DNA from: Kitasatospora albolonga
Lineage (GTDB): Bacteria > Actinomycetota > Actinomycetes > Streptomycetales > Streptomycetaceae
Assembly (NCBI GenBank): GCA_002082585.1
Contig: CP020563.1
Span: forward strand, 924,001-988,000
DNA length: 64,000 nt
Direction of reading: 5' to 3'
The translations under genes were made by a program, and so were the position numbers. Below, one piece after another: positions 54,370-63,433 of this stretch. Positions within the stretch are counted from its first letter, which is position 1. The number at the start of each line of letters is the position of its first letter. The notes below the pieces were generated by a model. The model saw only the letters and a list, made by a program, of their open reading frames with translations. It did no database searches and had not been told where the DNA came from.

Positions 54370-55290
54370 TTACCAGCCGCGGTTGGCGTAGCGCTCGGAC
54401 TCGGGCAGGGTGTCGCAGTTGATGCCGACCATGGCCTCGCCCAGGTTGCGGGAGGCGTCCGCGATGACCTTGGGGTCGTCGTAGAAGGTGGTGGCCTTCA
54501 CGATGGCGGCGGCGCGCTTGGCCGGGTCGCCGGACTTGAAGATGCCGGAGCCGACGAAGACGCCCTCGGCGCCGAGCTGGCGCATCAGCGCGGCGTCGGC
54601 CGGGGTGGCGACACCACCGGCGGAGAAGAGGACGACGGGCAGCTTGCCGAGCTCCGCGACCTCCTTGACCAGCTCGTAGGGGGCGCGCAGGTCCTTGGCG
54701 GCGGCGTACAGCTCGTTGTTGTCGAAGCCGCGCAGCTTGGCGATCTCGTTCTTGATCTGGCGCAGGTGGCGGACGGCCTCGACGACGTTGCCGGTGCCTG
54801 CCTCGCCCTTGGAGCGGATCATGGCCGCGCCCTCGGCGATGCGGCGCAGGGCCTCGCCCAGGTTGGTGGCGCCACAGACGAAGGGGGTGGTGAAGGCGAA
54901 CTTGTCGCTGTGGTTGACCTCGTCGGCCGGGGTGAGGACCTCGGACTCGTCGATGTAGTCGACGCCGAGGGACTGGAGGACCTGGGCCTCGACGAAGTGG
55001 CCGATGCGGGACTTGGCCATGACGGGGATGGAGACGGCCCCGATGATCTCCTCGATCATGTTGGGGTCGGACATCCGGGCCACGCCGCCGTCCTTGCGGA
55101 TGTCGGCCGGGACCCGCTCCAGGGCCATGACAGCCACGGCGCCCGCGTCCTCGGCGATCTTCGCCTGCTCGGCGTCGACGACGTCCATGATCACGCCGCC
55201 CTTGAGCTGCTCGGCCATGCCGCGCTTGACGCGGGCGGTGCCGGTGGCGGGGGACTCGGCGGACTGCGGGGTGCTGGGAAGCGTGGACAC
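54370..55290 (-). CDS. pdxS: Pyridoxal 5'-phosphate synthase subunit PdxS
   Basis: Builds PLP from ribose 5-phosphate, glyceraldehyde 3-phosphate and ammonia. The 306-residue TIM-barrel protein has [18 protein letters not shown] with the first Asp, the catalytic lysines in [10 protein letters not shown] (near 92) and [15 protein letters not shown] (near 160), and the phosphate-binding [30 protein letters not shown]. The GTG start at 55290 matches Streptomyces homologues. It forms an operon with pdxT, downstream of the PIM lipid genes. Confidence 0.97.
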   Translation of the reverse strand: MSTLPSTPQSAESPATGTARVKRGMAEQLKGGVIMDVVDAEQAKIAEDAGAVAVMALERVPADIRKDGGVARMSDPNMIEEIIGAVSIPVMAKSRIGHFVEAQVLQSLGVDYIDESEVLTPADEVNHSDKFAFTTPFVCGATNLGEALRRIAEGAAMIRSKGEAGTGNVVEAVRHLRQIKNEIAKLRGFDNNELYAAAKDLRAPYELVKEVAELGKLPVVLFSAGGVATPADAALMRQLGAEGVFVGSGIFKSGDPAKRAAAIVKATTFYDDPKVIADASRNLGEAMVGINCDTLPESERYANRGW

Positions 55291-55435
55291 GGGACCTCAC
55301 TCGGTGAAAGACGCTGAATTACTGCATCGCCGAGCAAACGCTGTGGCACCGGTCCACAGCAAGGGCCAATAGGGAGGCTGTGGATCGTTTTGGCCCCGTA
55401 TCCGCTCCCGGCCCGGGTGCCGGGGCGGTCCGGTG

Positions 55436-55560
55436 TCAGGTCCCCGGGCGGGCCGGGCCCAGGCCACTGGGCAGTCGGGCTCAGGCCCCGGGCGGTCCGC
55501 TCTCAGGTCCCCGGCGGTTCGCTCTCAGGCCCCGGGCGGTTCGCTCTCAGGCCCCCGGCC
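55436..55560 (-). repeat. Tandem repeat, 22 bp x about 6, starting in the LemA-like gene 3' end
   Basis: The gene stop (complement TCA at 55547) recurs in matching context at 55525, 55503 and 55481, with weaker copies near 55459 and 55436. Spacing is 22 bases (once 23). The unit on the plus strand is about GGCGGTTCGCTCTCAGGCCCC. The remainder of the 256-base gap to pdxS holds no recognised feature. Confidence 0.85.
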
Positions 55561-56095
55561 GGTCCGCCAGCGCCACCGGAGGGGCGTCGTCCATCTCGAA
55601 GGCGAGCGGGAACGGGGCGTGCCCGGCCAGCCGGAACAGCCGTACCGTACGGTGCCGGCGCAGGGCGCGGGCGGCGCGTACGGAGTCGTTGTGGAAGCGC
55701 CGGGCCATGGGTACGCGGCGTACGGCGGCGGCCAGTTCGGTGGCCGCGTCCTCGCCGCCGGGGACCTCCTTCACCGCCTCCACCTGGGCCGGTTCGCCGA
55801 AGACGGCGCGCAGGGCGGCGCTCAGCTCGCTCTCGGCGACCTCGCGGTGGTCCTCCTCGGCCTGCCGGGCGGCGTGCGCGGCCTCGTACAGGACGATGGA
55901 GGCGGCCGGGTCCAGGACGCCGGAGGTGGCCAGCTCCTGGGTGACCGAGGCGCGGCGCAGGAGCTGGGCGTCGAGTGCGGCGCGGGCGGCGTCGATCCGG
56001 GAGTGCAGGCGGTCGAGGCGGCCGGCGGTCCAGCTGAGGTAGACGCCGATCGCGACGAGGGCGACGACGATCCAGACGATGAGGGTTACGGTCAC
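55547..56095 (-). CDS. LemA-like membrane protein
   Basis: A 182-residue protein with an N-terminal transmembrane helix (LIVWIVVALVAIGVYLSW, residues 5-22), then the helical RLDRLHSRIDAARAALDAQLLRRASVTQEL, which follows the LemA pattern of a helix with Asp/Gln around a double Arg. A second LemA-like motif is ARRFHNDSVRAARALRRHRTV near 143-163, where LemA has ARRxYNxxV. LemA function is unknown. GTG 56095 is the start. It lies between pimA and pdxS, an arrangement seen in other streptomycetes from memory. The 3' end carries stop-spanning tandem copies. Confidence 0.8.
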   Translation of the reverse strand: MTVTLIVWIVVALVAIGVYLSWTAGRLDRLHSRIDAARAALDAQLLRRASVTQELATSGVLDPAASIVLYEAAHAARQAEEDHREVAESELSAALRAVFGEPAQVEAVKEVPGGEDAATELAAAVRRVPMARRFHNDSVRAARALRRHRTVRLFRLAGHAPFPLAFEMDDAPPVALADRPGA

Positions 56096-56221
56096 GGGCC
56101 CACACGCTACCGTCGCCGGGGCCCGGTCCTTTCAACGGGAGGCCGCGCCTCCTGGTTCCCACGGAAGGCCGCGCCCCGGAAAAGCGGGAGCCCGCGCCCC
56201 GGCACAGCCCGTACGGGCTCC

Positions 56222-57382
56222 TCAGTCCCGCGCCAGCCCGAACCGCGCCCGCAGCCCCGACCGTTCGTCCTCCGCGACCGACGCGGCCCCGTCCGTCACC
56301 GTCTCGTACACCGCGAGGATGTCGGCCCCCACGGTCCCCCAGTCGAACCGCCGTACGTGCGCCTCGCCCCGCTCCCGCAGTCCGGCCCGGCGCTCCGGGT
56401 CGCCCAGCAGCCGGATCGCGGCGGCGGCCAGCGCGTCGGCGTCCTCGTTGGCGAAGAGGTCGCCCGCCGCCCCCTGGTCCAGCACCTGCGCGAAGGCGTC
56501 CAGGTCGCTCGCGAGGACCGGGGCCCCCGCCGACAGGGCCTCCACCAGGATGATGCCGAAGCTCTCGCCGCCCGTGTTCGGGGCCACGTACACATCGACA
56601 CTGCGCAGCAGCCGGGCCTTGTCCTCGTCGCTGACCATGCCGAGGAACTCCACGCGCCCGCGCAGCTCCTTAGGCAGCGATGCCACCGCCTCCTCCTCGT
56701 CCCCGCGCCCCGCGACCAGCAGCCGGGTCTCCGGGCGGGCCGCGATAATGGCGGGGAGCGCCTTCATCAGGACGGGCAGCCCCTTGCGGGGTTCGTCGAT
56801 GCGGCCGATGAAACCGAGGGTCTGCCCCTGCCACTCGGCCTTCGGCTCGGCCTTGGCGAAGAAGCCGACGTCGACGCCGTTCGGGATGACCACGGCGTCC
56901 CCGCCCAGGTGCTCGACCAGGGTGCGCCGCGCGTACTCGCTCACCGCGATCCGCGCGCTGATCTTCTCCAGCGCGGGCTGGAGGATCGGGTACGCGGCGA
57001 TCATCGCCCGGGAGCGCGGGTTGGAGGTGTGGAAGGTGGCCACGATGGGCCCCTGCGCGGACCAGCAGGCGAGCAGGCCGAGCGAGGGGGAGGTCGGCTC
57101 GTGGATGTGGATGACGTCGAAGGTGCCGTCGTGCAGCCAGCGGCGGACCCGGGCGGCCGACAGGAAGCCGAAGTTCAGCCGGGCGACGGAGCCGTTGTAC
57201 GGGACCGGGACGGCCCGGCCCGCCGAGACGACGTAACGAGGCAGCGGGGTCTCGTCGTCGGCCGGGGCCAGGACGGAGACGGTGTGGCCGAGCCCGATGA
57301 GGTGTTCGGCCAGGTCCCGGATGTGGAACTGGACGCCGCCGGGGACGTCCCAGGAGTACGGGCAGACGATGCCGATCTTCAC
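56222..57382 (-). CDS. pimA: Phosphatidylinositol alpha-mannosyltransferase PimA
   Basis: Transfers the first mannose from GDP-mannose to phosphatidylinositol on the cytoplasmic face of the membrane. The 386-residue GT4/GT-B enzyme starts KIGIVCPYSWDVPGGVQFHIRDLAEHL, the typical PimA N-terminus with the donor loop GG. The C-terminal domain has GFIGRIDEPRKGLPVLMKAL, and the nucleotide-binding EX7E element is visible as ESFGIILVEALSAG. GTG 57382 is preceded by GGGGAG at seven bases. The 133 bases between its start and the patA stop are made of 27-bp repeats of that same start/stop junction. Confidence 0.95.
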   Translation of the reverse strand: MKIGIVCPYSWDVPGGVQFHIRDLAEHLIGLGHTVSVLAPADDETPLPRYVVSAGRAVPVPYNGSVARLNFGFLSAARVRRWLHDGTFDVIHIHEPTSPSLGLLACWSAQGPIVATFHTSNPRSRAMIAAYPILQPALEKISARIAVSEYARRTLVEHLGGDAVVIPNGVDVGFFAKAEPKAEWQGQTLGFIGRIDEPRKGLPVLMKALPAIIAARPETRLLVAGRGDEEEAVASLPKELRGRVEFLGMVSDEDKARLLRSVDVYVAPNTGGESFGIILVEALSAGAPVLASDLDAFAQVLDQGAAGDLFANEDADALAAAAIRLLGDPERRAGLRERGEAHVRRFDWGTVGADILAVYETVTDGAASVAEDERSGLRARFGLARD

Positions 57383-57535
57383 GTGCGCGCTCCCCGGAGT
57401 CCGGTCCTCATGTGCTCCAGCCGGAATCCGGCCCTCACGTGCTCTCGCCGGAATCCGGCCCTCACGTGCCCTCCCCGGGCTTCGGGCTTCACGCGCTCTC
57501 CCCGGAATGCGGTCGTCACGCGCTCTCCCCCCGGG
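57379..57535 (-). repeat. 27-bp tandem repeat of the patA stop / pimA start junction
   Basis: The motif TGA of patA (57516-57518) recurs at exact 27-base steps at 57489, 57462, 57435 and 57408, then 29 bases further at the pimA GTGA (57379-57382). On the minus strand the unit is approximately GGAGAGCGCGTGAxGxCCGG plus seven bases. Most units hold a GGAG-like ribosome-binding sequence and a GTGA or ATGA stop/start. Confidence 0.9.
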
Positions 57536-58427
57536 GTTCCAGGTCGTCCAGCCAGAGCCGCTGGAGCATGTGCCAGTCCTCCGGGTGGTCCGCGATGCCT
57601 CCGGCGAAGGCGTCGGCCAGAGCCTGGGTCATGGCGGCCGTCTTCTCCGCCCGGGTGCCTTCCGCCGGTTCCTCGACCGCCGGGTGGACGCGGGCGCCCA
57701 TCACCGGCGTGCCGTCGTACCAGAGGGTCACCGGCAGCAGCAGCGCGCCCGTCTGCTGGGCGAGCAGGGCAGGGCCTGCAGGCATCCGGGCGGTGGCGCC
57801 GAAGAACGACACCTCGACCCCGGAGGCGGAGAGGTCCCGGTCCGCGACGAGGCAGACCAGGCCGCCCGCGCGCAGCCGCCGGGCCAGCGTCCCGAAGGCC
57901 GATCCGCCGCTGTGCGGGAGGACCTCCATGCCCAGGCCCTCGCGGTAGGCGACGAACCGTTCGTAGAGCGATTCGGGTTTCAGCCGCTCGGCGACGGTGG
58001 TGAAGGGGACCTTCAGATCGGTGGTGACCCAGGCTCCGGCCAGGTCCCAGTTGCCCAGGTGCGGCAGGGCCAGGACGACCCCGCGTCCGCTGTCCAGGCC
58101 CTCAGTCAGGAAGTGGGCATCCTTGACGTCGATGCTCGCCCTGATGCGCTCCGGGGTCCAGGTGGGCAGCCGGAACGACTCCATCCAGTACCGCATGTAC
58201 GAGCGCATCCCGGCCCGGGACAGCTCGGCCAGCCGCTCCGGGCCCGCGTCCGGGACCACCCGTGCGAGGTTGGACTCCAGGCGCAGCACGCTCTTGCCGC
58301 GCCGCTTCCAGACCCGGTCGGCGATCGTACGGAACAGGGCCTCGGCGGCGGGTTCGGGCAGCTTCTTCACCGCGCCCCAGCCGAGCCCGTACAGCCCGTC
58401 GGTGATCCGGCCCCTGAGCGCGCTCAC
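57516..58427 (-). CDS. patA: Phosphatidylinositol mannoside acyltransferase (PatA-type)
   Basis: Acylates phosphatidylinositol mannosides at the membrane; it belongs to the lysophospholipid/lipid A acyltransferase (HtrB/LpxL-like) superfamily. The 303-residue protein has the catalytic His/Glu-region motif ALPHLGNWDLAG (HxxxxD form) near residues 121-132 and RLRAGGLVCLVADRDLSASGVEVSFFG near 180-206 with the acceptor-site residues. GTG 58427 overlaps the pgsA stop by four bases. Its 3' end seeds the 27-bp repeats leading into pimA. Confidence 0.92.
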   Translation of the reverse strand: MSALRGRITDGLYGLGWGAVKKLPEPAAEALFRTIADRVWKRRGKSVLRLESNLARVVPDAGPERLAELSRAGMRSYMRYWMESFRLPTWTPERIRASIDVKDAHFLTEGLDSGRGVVLALPHLGNWDLAGAWVTTDLKVPFTTVAERLKPESLYERFVAYREGLGMEVLPHSGGSAFGTLARRLRAGGLVCLVADRDLSASGVEVSFFGATARMPAGPALLAQQTGALLLPVTLWYDGTPVMGARVHPAVEEPAEGTRAEKTAAMTQALADAFAGGIADHPEDWHMLQRLWLDDLEPRGESA

Positions 58428-59086
58428 CGGTCGGCCGGTCCGTTGGCGGCGGAGGCCGCGTCGGCCTCGGCGGACTCACGGCGTACGGTCACCACGCGCT
58501 GGATCAGGGTCACCAGGGAGCCCACGGCGACAATCCACAGGGCGATCGGGAGCAGGATGTCGATGTGCGGGACGCCGAACTTGTGGAGTCCGGCGAGACC
58601 CGCCGCGACCAGCGAGATGACGAGCCGCTCGGCCCGCTCCACCAGCCCGTTCACCGCGACGGGCAGCCCGATCGACTCGCCGCGCGCCTTGGTGTACGAG
58701 ACCACCTGACCGCTCGCCAGGCAGAAGATCGCGACCGCGCAGAGGATGTTGTCGTCACCGCGGCCCGCATACCAGAGGGCGAACCCGGCGAAGATCGCCC
58801 CGTCGGCGACCCGGTCCAGCGTCGAGTCGAGGAACGCGCCCCACCGGCTGGAGATCCCGGCCTGCCGCGCCATGTTGCCGTCGACGAGGTCGGAGAAGAC
58901 GAACAGGGTGATGACGATGGTGCCCCAGAAGAACTCCCCCATCGGGAAAAAGACCAGCGCACCTGCCATCACGCCGGCCGTGCCGATGAGAGTGACCGCG
59001 TCGGGGCTGACCCCGAGGCGGAGCAGCAGAGCGGCGAACGGTGTGAGGACACGCGTGAAAAATGCACGCGCGTACTTGTTCAGCAT
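58424..59086 (-). CDS. pgsA: Phosphatidylinositol phosphate synthase (CDP-alcohol phosphotransferase)
   Basis: Joins CDP-diacylglycerol and inositol phosphate at the membrane, the precursor step for PIM lipids. The 220-residue integral protein carries the complete CDP-alcohol phosphotransferase motif DG-x2-AR-x8-G-x3-D-x3-D in DLVDGNMARQAGISSRWGAFLDSTLDR near residues 66-92, and about six hydrophobic segments. The ATG at 59086 is used because the long open frame upstream is not conserved. It heads the pgsA-patA-pimA operon. The gene is named pgsA in actinobacterial usage although the product is a PIP synthase rather than PGP synthase; this is inferred from the neighbours. Confidence 0.93.
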   Translation of the reverse strand: MLNKYARAFFTRVLTPFAALLLRLGVSPDAVTLIGTAGVMAGALVFFPMGEFFWGTIVITLFVFSDLVDGNMARQAGISSRWGAFLDSTLDRVADGAIFAGFALWYAGRGDDNILCAVAIFCLASGQVVSYTKARGESIGLPVAVNGLVERAERLVISLVAAGLAGLHKFGVPHIDILLPIALWIVAVGSLVTLIQRVVTVRRESAEADAASAANGPADR

Positions 59087-59354
59087 GGCTTTCCCGAGGG
59101 TTCGGCTGGCCGAGCGGCCCCATCGGCCACCGGCTGGCCCATCGTAGTCACGACCGGTGCCCGCCACCGGACGGGCACCCTCCGGCAGTGGTGTCACGGC
59201 GGGCCCACGCCCCTGTCCCCCCTGTATGGACGCGTCGGCGCCCGGGTGCCAAGCTCGAAGGACCGGGGCCGCCTCGGCGGCTCTCCCCGTACCCGCCGTC
59301 CAGCGCGGTCGGCCGCTTCCCTCCCGTACCGCGCCACCCACCGGGAGGCACACC

Positions 59355-61586
59355 ATGGGCGAGAAGACGCACGCACACCCCGGGGCCGCCGGAGGCGTAC
59401 CGGCGGCCGGCCACCCCTCCGACGTACGGAACGTGGTGCTGGTCGGCCACAGCGGATCGGGCAAGACCACCCTGGTCGAGGCCCTGGCCCTGACGGCGGG
59501 GGCCGTGAACCGGGCGGGCCGGGTCGAGGACGGGGCGACCGTCTCCGACCACGACGAGATCGAGCGGCGGCGACGGCGTTCCGTACATCTCTCGCTGGTC
59601 CCGGTGGCCTGGGACGGCCGCAAGGTCAATCTGCTGGACACCCCCGGTTACGCCGACTTCGTCGGGGAACTGCGGGCCGGTCTGCGGGCGGCGGACGCGG
59701 CCCTCTTCGTCGTCTCGGCGGCCCAGGAGTCCGAGTCCGTGGCGGCGACCACCCGGGCCGTGTGGGAGGAGTGCGCGCTCGTCGGGATGCCGAGGGCGAT
59801 CGTCGTCACCCATCTCGACACCGCCCGCACCTCCTTCGAGGAGATGACCCGGATCTGCGCGGAGACGTTCGGCGGGGACGACCCCGATGCCGTACTCCCG
59901 CTCTATCTGCCGGTCCTCGGTCCCGAGGCCGCCGACGGGCACGCCCCGCTCACCGGGCTGACCGGGCTGCTCACCCGGCGCGTCCTGGACTACTCCTCCG
60001 GGGAGCGGGCCGAGCTGCCGCCCGCGCCGGACCAGGAGGAGCCGCTCGCGGAGGCCCGGGACCGGCTCATCGAGGGGATCATCGCCGAGAGCGAGGACGA
60101 GTCGCTGATGGACCGGTACCTCGACAGCGGGGGCGACAGCATCGATATATCGACACTGATCGCGGATCTGGAGCGGGCCGTCGCCCGGGGCACCTTCTTC
60201 CCCGTGCTGGCCGCCGCCCCAGCCGCCGAGGGCGCCCGGCAGGGCATCGGCACGGTGGAGCTGCTGGAGCTGGTCACCCGGGGCTTCCCGACCCCGCTGG
60301 AGCGCACCCCGCCCACCGTCACCACCCCGTCCGGCGAGCCCAGGACCGCCCCGGCCTGCGCCCCGGAGGGCCCGCTGCTCGCGGAGGTCGTCAAGACGTC
60401 GTCCGACCCGTACGCGGGCCGTATCTCGCTGGTCCGGGTCTTCTCCGGCACCCTGCGGCCCGACGACGCCGTGCATCTGTGCGGCCACGGTCTCGACGCG
60501 GCGGGGCGCGCGCCGCACCCCTGTCACGAGGCGGAGCTGCGGGTCACCGCGCTGACCACCCCGTTCGGCAGGCAGCAGCACCCGGCGGACCGGTGCGTGG
60601 CGGGCGATCTGGTCTGTGTGGGGCGGCTGGGCGAGGCGGAGACCGGCGACACCCTCTCCGCCTCCGGCGACCCGGTCCTCATCGAGCCCTGGTCGACCCC
60701 GGACCCGCTGCTCCCGACGGCCGTGAAGGCGCACGGGAAAGCGGACGAGGACAAGCTCTCGCACGCCCTGGCCCGGCTGGTCGCGGAGGACCCGACCCTG
60801 CGCCTGGAGCAGAACCCGGACACCCGCCAGGTCGTCCTGTGGTGCCTGGGCGAGGCCCACCAGGAGGTCGCCCTGGAGCGGCTGCGCAGCCGGTTCGGCG
60901 TCCGGGTCGACGCCGAACCGCACCGGGTCGCGCTGCGCGAGACGTTCGGCGGGCGGGCGGCCGGGCGCGGACGGCATGTCAAACAGTCCGGCGGGCACGG
61001 CCAGTTCGCGATCTGCGAGATCGAGGTGGAGCCGCTGCCTGCGGGCAGCGGTATCGAGTTCGTGGACAGGGTCGTGGGCGGTTCGGTGCCGCGCCAGTTC
61101 ATCCCGTCGGTGGAGAAGGGCGTACGGGCCCAGGCCGCCCGGGGCCTGGCCTCCGGGCATCCGCTCGTGGACGTACGCGTCACCCTGCTGGACGGCAAGG
61201 CGCACTCGGTGGACTCCTCCGACGCCGCCTTCCAGACCGCCGGGGCGCTCGCCCTCCGGGAGGCGGCGGCCGAGGCCCGTATCCAGCTCCTGGAGCCGGT
61301 CTGCGAGGTCGCCGTGCTGGTCCCCGACGACTATGTGGGCCCGGTGATGAGCGATCTGTCGGGGCGGCGCGGCCGGGTGGTGGGCACCGAGCAGAGTCCG
61401 GGCGGGCGCACCCTCGTACGGGCCGAGGTGCCGGAGACGGAGATCGGCCGGTACGCGCTCGACCTGCGCTCCCTGACCCATGGCACCGGGCGGTTCGACC
61501 GGACGCACGCCCGGTTCGAGGCGATGCCGCCGCAGCTCGCCGAGCGGGTCCGCGCGGAGCGGGGGAACGGATCACCCGGCGCGTGA
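59355..61586 (+). CDS. EF-G-like translational GTPase (EF-G2/FusA2 type)
   Basis: A 743-residue paralogue of elongation factor G. G1 is GHSGSGKTT (31-39), G3 is DTPGYADF (95-102), but the G4 position reads VTHLDTAR (T152-D155) where EF-G has NKMD, so base selectivity may be weak. Switch I is also shortened and altered. Domains II-V follow: KTSSDPYAGRISLVRVFSGTL (domain II), GEAHQEVALERLRSRFGV (domain III), HVKQSGGHGQFAICEIEVEPL (domain IV start) and a domain V with GDLSGRRGRV-type VMSDLSGRRGRVVG. EF-G2 proteins in mycobacteria lack normal translocase activity; the role here is unknown. The ATG at 59355 has GGGAGG six bases upstream. Divergent from pgsA across 268 bases. Confidence 0.92.
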   Translation: MGEKTHAHPGAAGGVPAAGHPSDVRNVVLVGHSGSGKTTLVEALALTAGAVNRAGRVEDGATVSDHDEIERRRRRSVHLSLVPVAWDGRKVNLLDTPGYADFVGELRAGLRAADAALFVVSAAQESESVAATTRAVWEECALVGMPRAIVVTHLDTARTSFEEMTRICAETFGGDDPDAVLPLYLPVLGPEAADGHAPLTGLTGLLTRRVLDYSSGERAELPPAPDQEEPLAEARDRLIEGIIAESEDESLMDRYLDSGGDSIDISTLIADLERAVARGTFFPVLAAAPAAEGARQGIGTVELLELVTRGFPTPLERTPPTVTTPSGEPRTAPACAPEGPLLAEVVKTSSDPYAGRISLVRVFSGTLRPDDAVHLCGHGLDAAGRAPHPCHEAELRVTALTTPFGRQQHPADRCVAGDLVCVGRLGEAETGDTLSASGDPVLIEPWSTPDPLLPTAVKAHGKADEDKLSHALARLVAEDPTLRLEQNPDTRQVVLWCLGEAHQEVALERLRSRFGVRVDAEPHRVALRETFGGRAAGRGRHVKQSGGHGQFAICEIEVEPLPAGSGIEFVDRVVGGSVPRQFIPSVEKGVRAQAARGLASGHPLVDVRVTLLDGKAHSVDSSDAAFQTAGALALREAAAEARIQLLEPVCEVAVLVPDDYVGPVMSDLSGRRGRVVGTEQSPGGRTLVRAEVPETEIGRYALDLRSLTHGTGRFDRTHARFEAMPPQLAERVRAERGNGSPGA

Positions 61587-61743
61587 CCGGCGCACTGTCG
61601 CACACACCGTCCGCTTCCCGGTGGGTGACGGACGGTGCGGGCGTCCGGACGATACGCTGTGGTCGCAGCTCAGAAGGTATGCCGCGTACGGTAGTTGGGC
61701 ACACCGCAGGAGCAGACCGTGCGGCGAGTGGGGGCGACAGACA

Positions 61744-63414
61744 GTGGCCAACGACGTATTCGACTTCTCACCCGGGGCGCAGATCCCGATCCAGGGGTCC
61801 GGCGGCCAGTCGGTGGCGACCAATGCCCTGGCCTCGGCCGCGTACCGCGACAGCCCGGTGGAGACGATCCTCGACGCCAACAGCGAGTGGCACAAATCCA
61901 CGGTGAAGGCGGGGGCATCCAAGCTCTTCAAGTCCGACTACTTCAAGCCGAACCTCGGCGAGGCGTTCTCCCGTGCCGTCCAGGAGCGGATGCTCGGCGG
62001 CTCCCGCGCCGCGCTCATCCAGTCCTTCGGCACCGATCCGCAGACCGTGGTGGAGCACTGCCTGTCGGCGACCAACCTCCGCAAGGCGCGCGACACCCGG
62101 CTCACGCTGATCACCGGGGTGTTCGGCTTCCTGTTCCTGCCGGGGATGATCCTCTGGATCATCGCCTTCCGCATCAAGGACGCCCTCGCCAAGTCCAAGG
62201 ACGCCGCGTTCCGGGCGGTCGGCACGGTGCTGCTCGCCGCGTTCGGGGTCGGCGCGCTGGTCCTGCTGTGGAAGCTGCCGATGGACGGGTTCCTGAACCT
62301 CTACATCCGGTGCTCGATCGTCGCCCCGGTGATCGGCTGGTTCCTCGCGAAGAGGGTCGCGGAGACCTCCGCCCAGGATCTGCGGGCCCGGTGGGAGGGG
62401 CTGCTGTCCGGCACCGGGGTGATCGCCAAGATCCCCGAGGCGGTGCCGAAGAACCCCAACGAGACCGCGCGCGAGGCGCTGCGCCAGGGACTGGAGAAGC
62501 TCTCGGCGGAGCAGCAGTCCAACGCGGTCTTCTACGCCGGTCCCAAGGGCATCCTCGGCATGGGCACCCGGTGGGGCAGCTGGCAGCTGGCCGAGGAGCT
62601 GACGCCGAAGGACCCGACGAAGGAGATCCACCAGTTCCGCAGCTGGGACCTGATCCGGATCATCCACGACCAGCTGAAGATGCTGGAGCGCGGCCCGCTG
62701 AACACCGGCGGCTTCCCCAAGCCGTCCGTGAAGCACTGGATCGTCTCCCCCATCGGCGAGGGCGCCGACTCCGTCTCCCGTCCCGACGGGGAGGATGTCG
62801 CGACCTTCCAGGTGAAGCCGCACGAGATACAGCGGATCTGCAACCACCAGCAGTTCGGCAGCGGTGACCGGCACTACCTGGGCGTGCAGTTCACGCTCTG
62901 GGACGGCCAGCTGGTGATCACCATGATGATCACGGTCACCGTGCTCCACGAGACGCTGCGCATCGAGGTCACCGGCCATGCGCTGGGCCCGGTCCACGGC
63001 CTCTTCTTCGCCAAGCCCGCCGCCCGCACGAAGACGGTCAACAAGACCGTCAAGTTCTGGGAGACCCGGGACATCCAGCTGCCGGTGGTGGAGGCCAGGG
63101 AGGTCGTCCGGCTGGCGCTGCGGGCGCCCTTCACCTGGTATCCGCCGCTGCTGGACTACCTGGGCGGGAAGATCGTGCTGCCGGAACCCTTCGGACTGCG
63201 GCACGCCTGGGCGGCCAAGCCGTGGAACCACCGCTTCATGGCGGACGACGCGATGCGCGCGGCGACCCCGGTGCTGCGGGTGGTGCACTCGGCGGCGATG
63301 CGGGTCCTCGCGGAGAACGGCGTGGACACCGAGCGCTTCGACAACCGCTCGATGATACTGAGCGGCCTCGTCCAGGACCCGTCCCCGCGCAAGGCGGACG
63401 TGTACGACGCGTAG
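61744..63414 (+). CDS. Conserved membrane protein of unknown function
   Basis: A 556-residue protein starting ANDVFDFSPGAQIPIQGSGGQSVATNALASAAYRDSPVETIL. Three hydrophobic segments lie near residues 119-142 (LTLITGVFGFLFLPGMILWIIAF), 158-178 (AVGTVLLAAFGVGALVLLWKL) and 184-203 (LNLYIRCSIVAPVIGWFLA); the large remainder is cytoplasmic or extracytoplasmic with no motif I recognise. It corresponds by position to an uncharacterised Streptomyces core protein near SCO1529 (memory). GTG 61744 follows a G-rich ribosome-binding stretch; the open frame upstream is not conserved. A terminator follows. Confidence 0.82.
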   Translation: MANDVFDFSPGAQIPIQGSGGQSVATNALASAAYRDSPVETILDANSEWHKSTVKAGASKLFKSDYFKPNLGEAFSRAVQERMLGGSRAALIQSFGTDPQTVVEHCLSATNLRKARDTRLTLITGVFGFLFLPGMILWIIAFRIKDALAKSKDAAFRAVGTVLLAAFGVGALVLLWKLPMDGFLNLYIRCSIVAPVIGWFLAKRVAETSAQDLRARWEGLLSGTGVIAKIPEAVPKNPNETAREALRQGLEKLSAEQQSNAVFYAGPKGILGMGTRWGSWQLAEELTPKDPTKEIHQFRSWDLIRIIHDQLKMLERGPLNTGGFPKPSVKHWIVSPIGEGADSVSRPDGEDVATFQVKPHEIQRICNHQQFGSGDRHYLGVQFTLWDGQLVITMMITVTVLHETLRIEVTGHALGPVHGLFFAKPAARTKTVNKTVKFWETRDIQLPVVEAREVVRLALRAPFTWYPPLLDYLGGKIVLPEPFGLRHAWAAKPWNHRFMADDAMRAATPVLRVVHSAAMRVLAENGVDTERFDNRSMILSGLVQDPSPRKADVYDA

Positions 63415-63433
63415 CGGATGCGCGTACGTACGG

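Noticed and set aside
57412..57948. Plus-strand ORF with SPESGPHVL repeats
   Set aside because: It is the antisense translation of the 27-bp patA-pimA repeat followed by antisense patA; no independent coding evidence.
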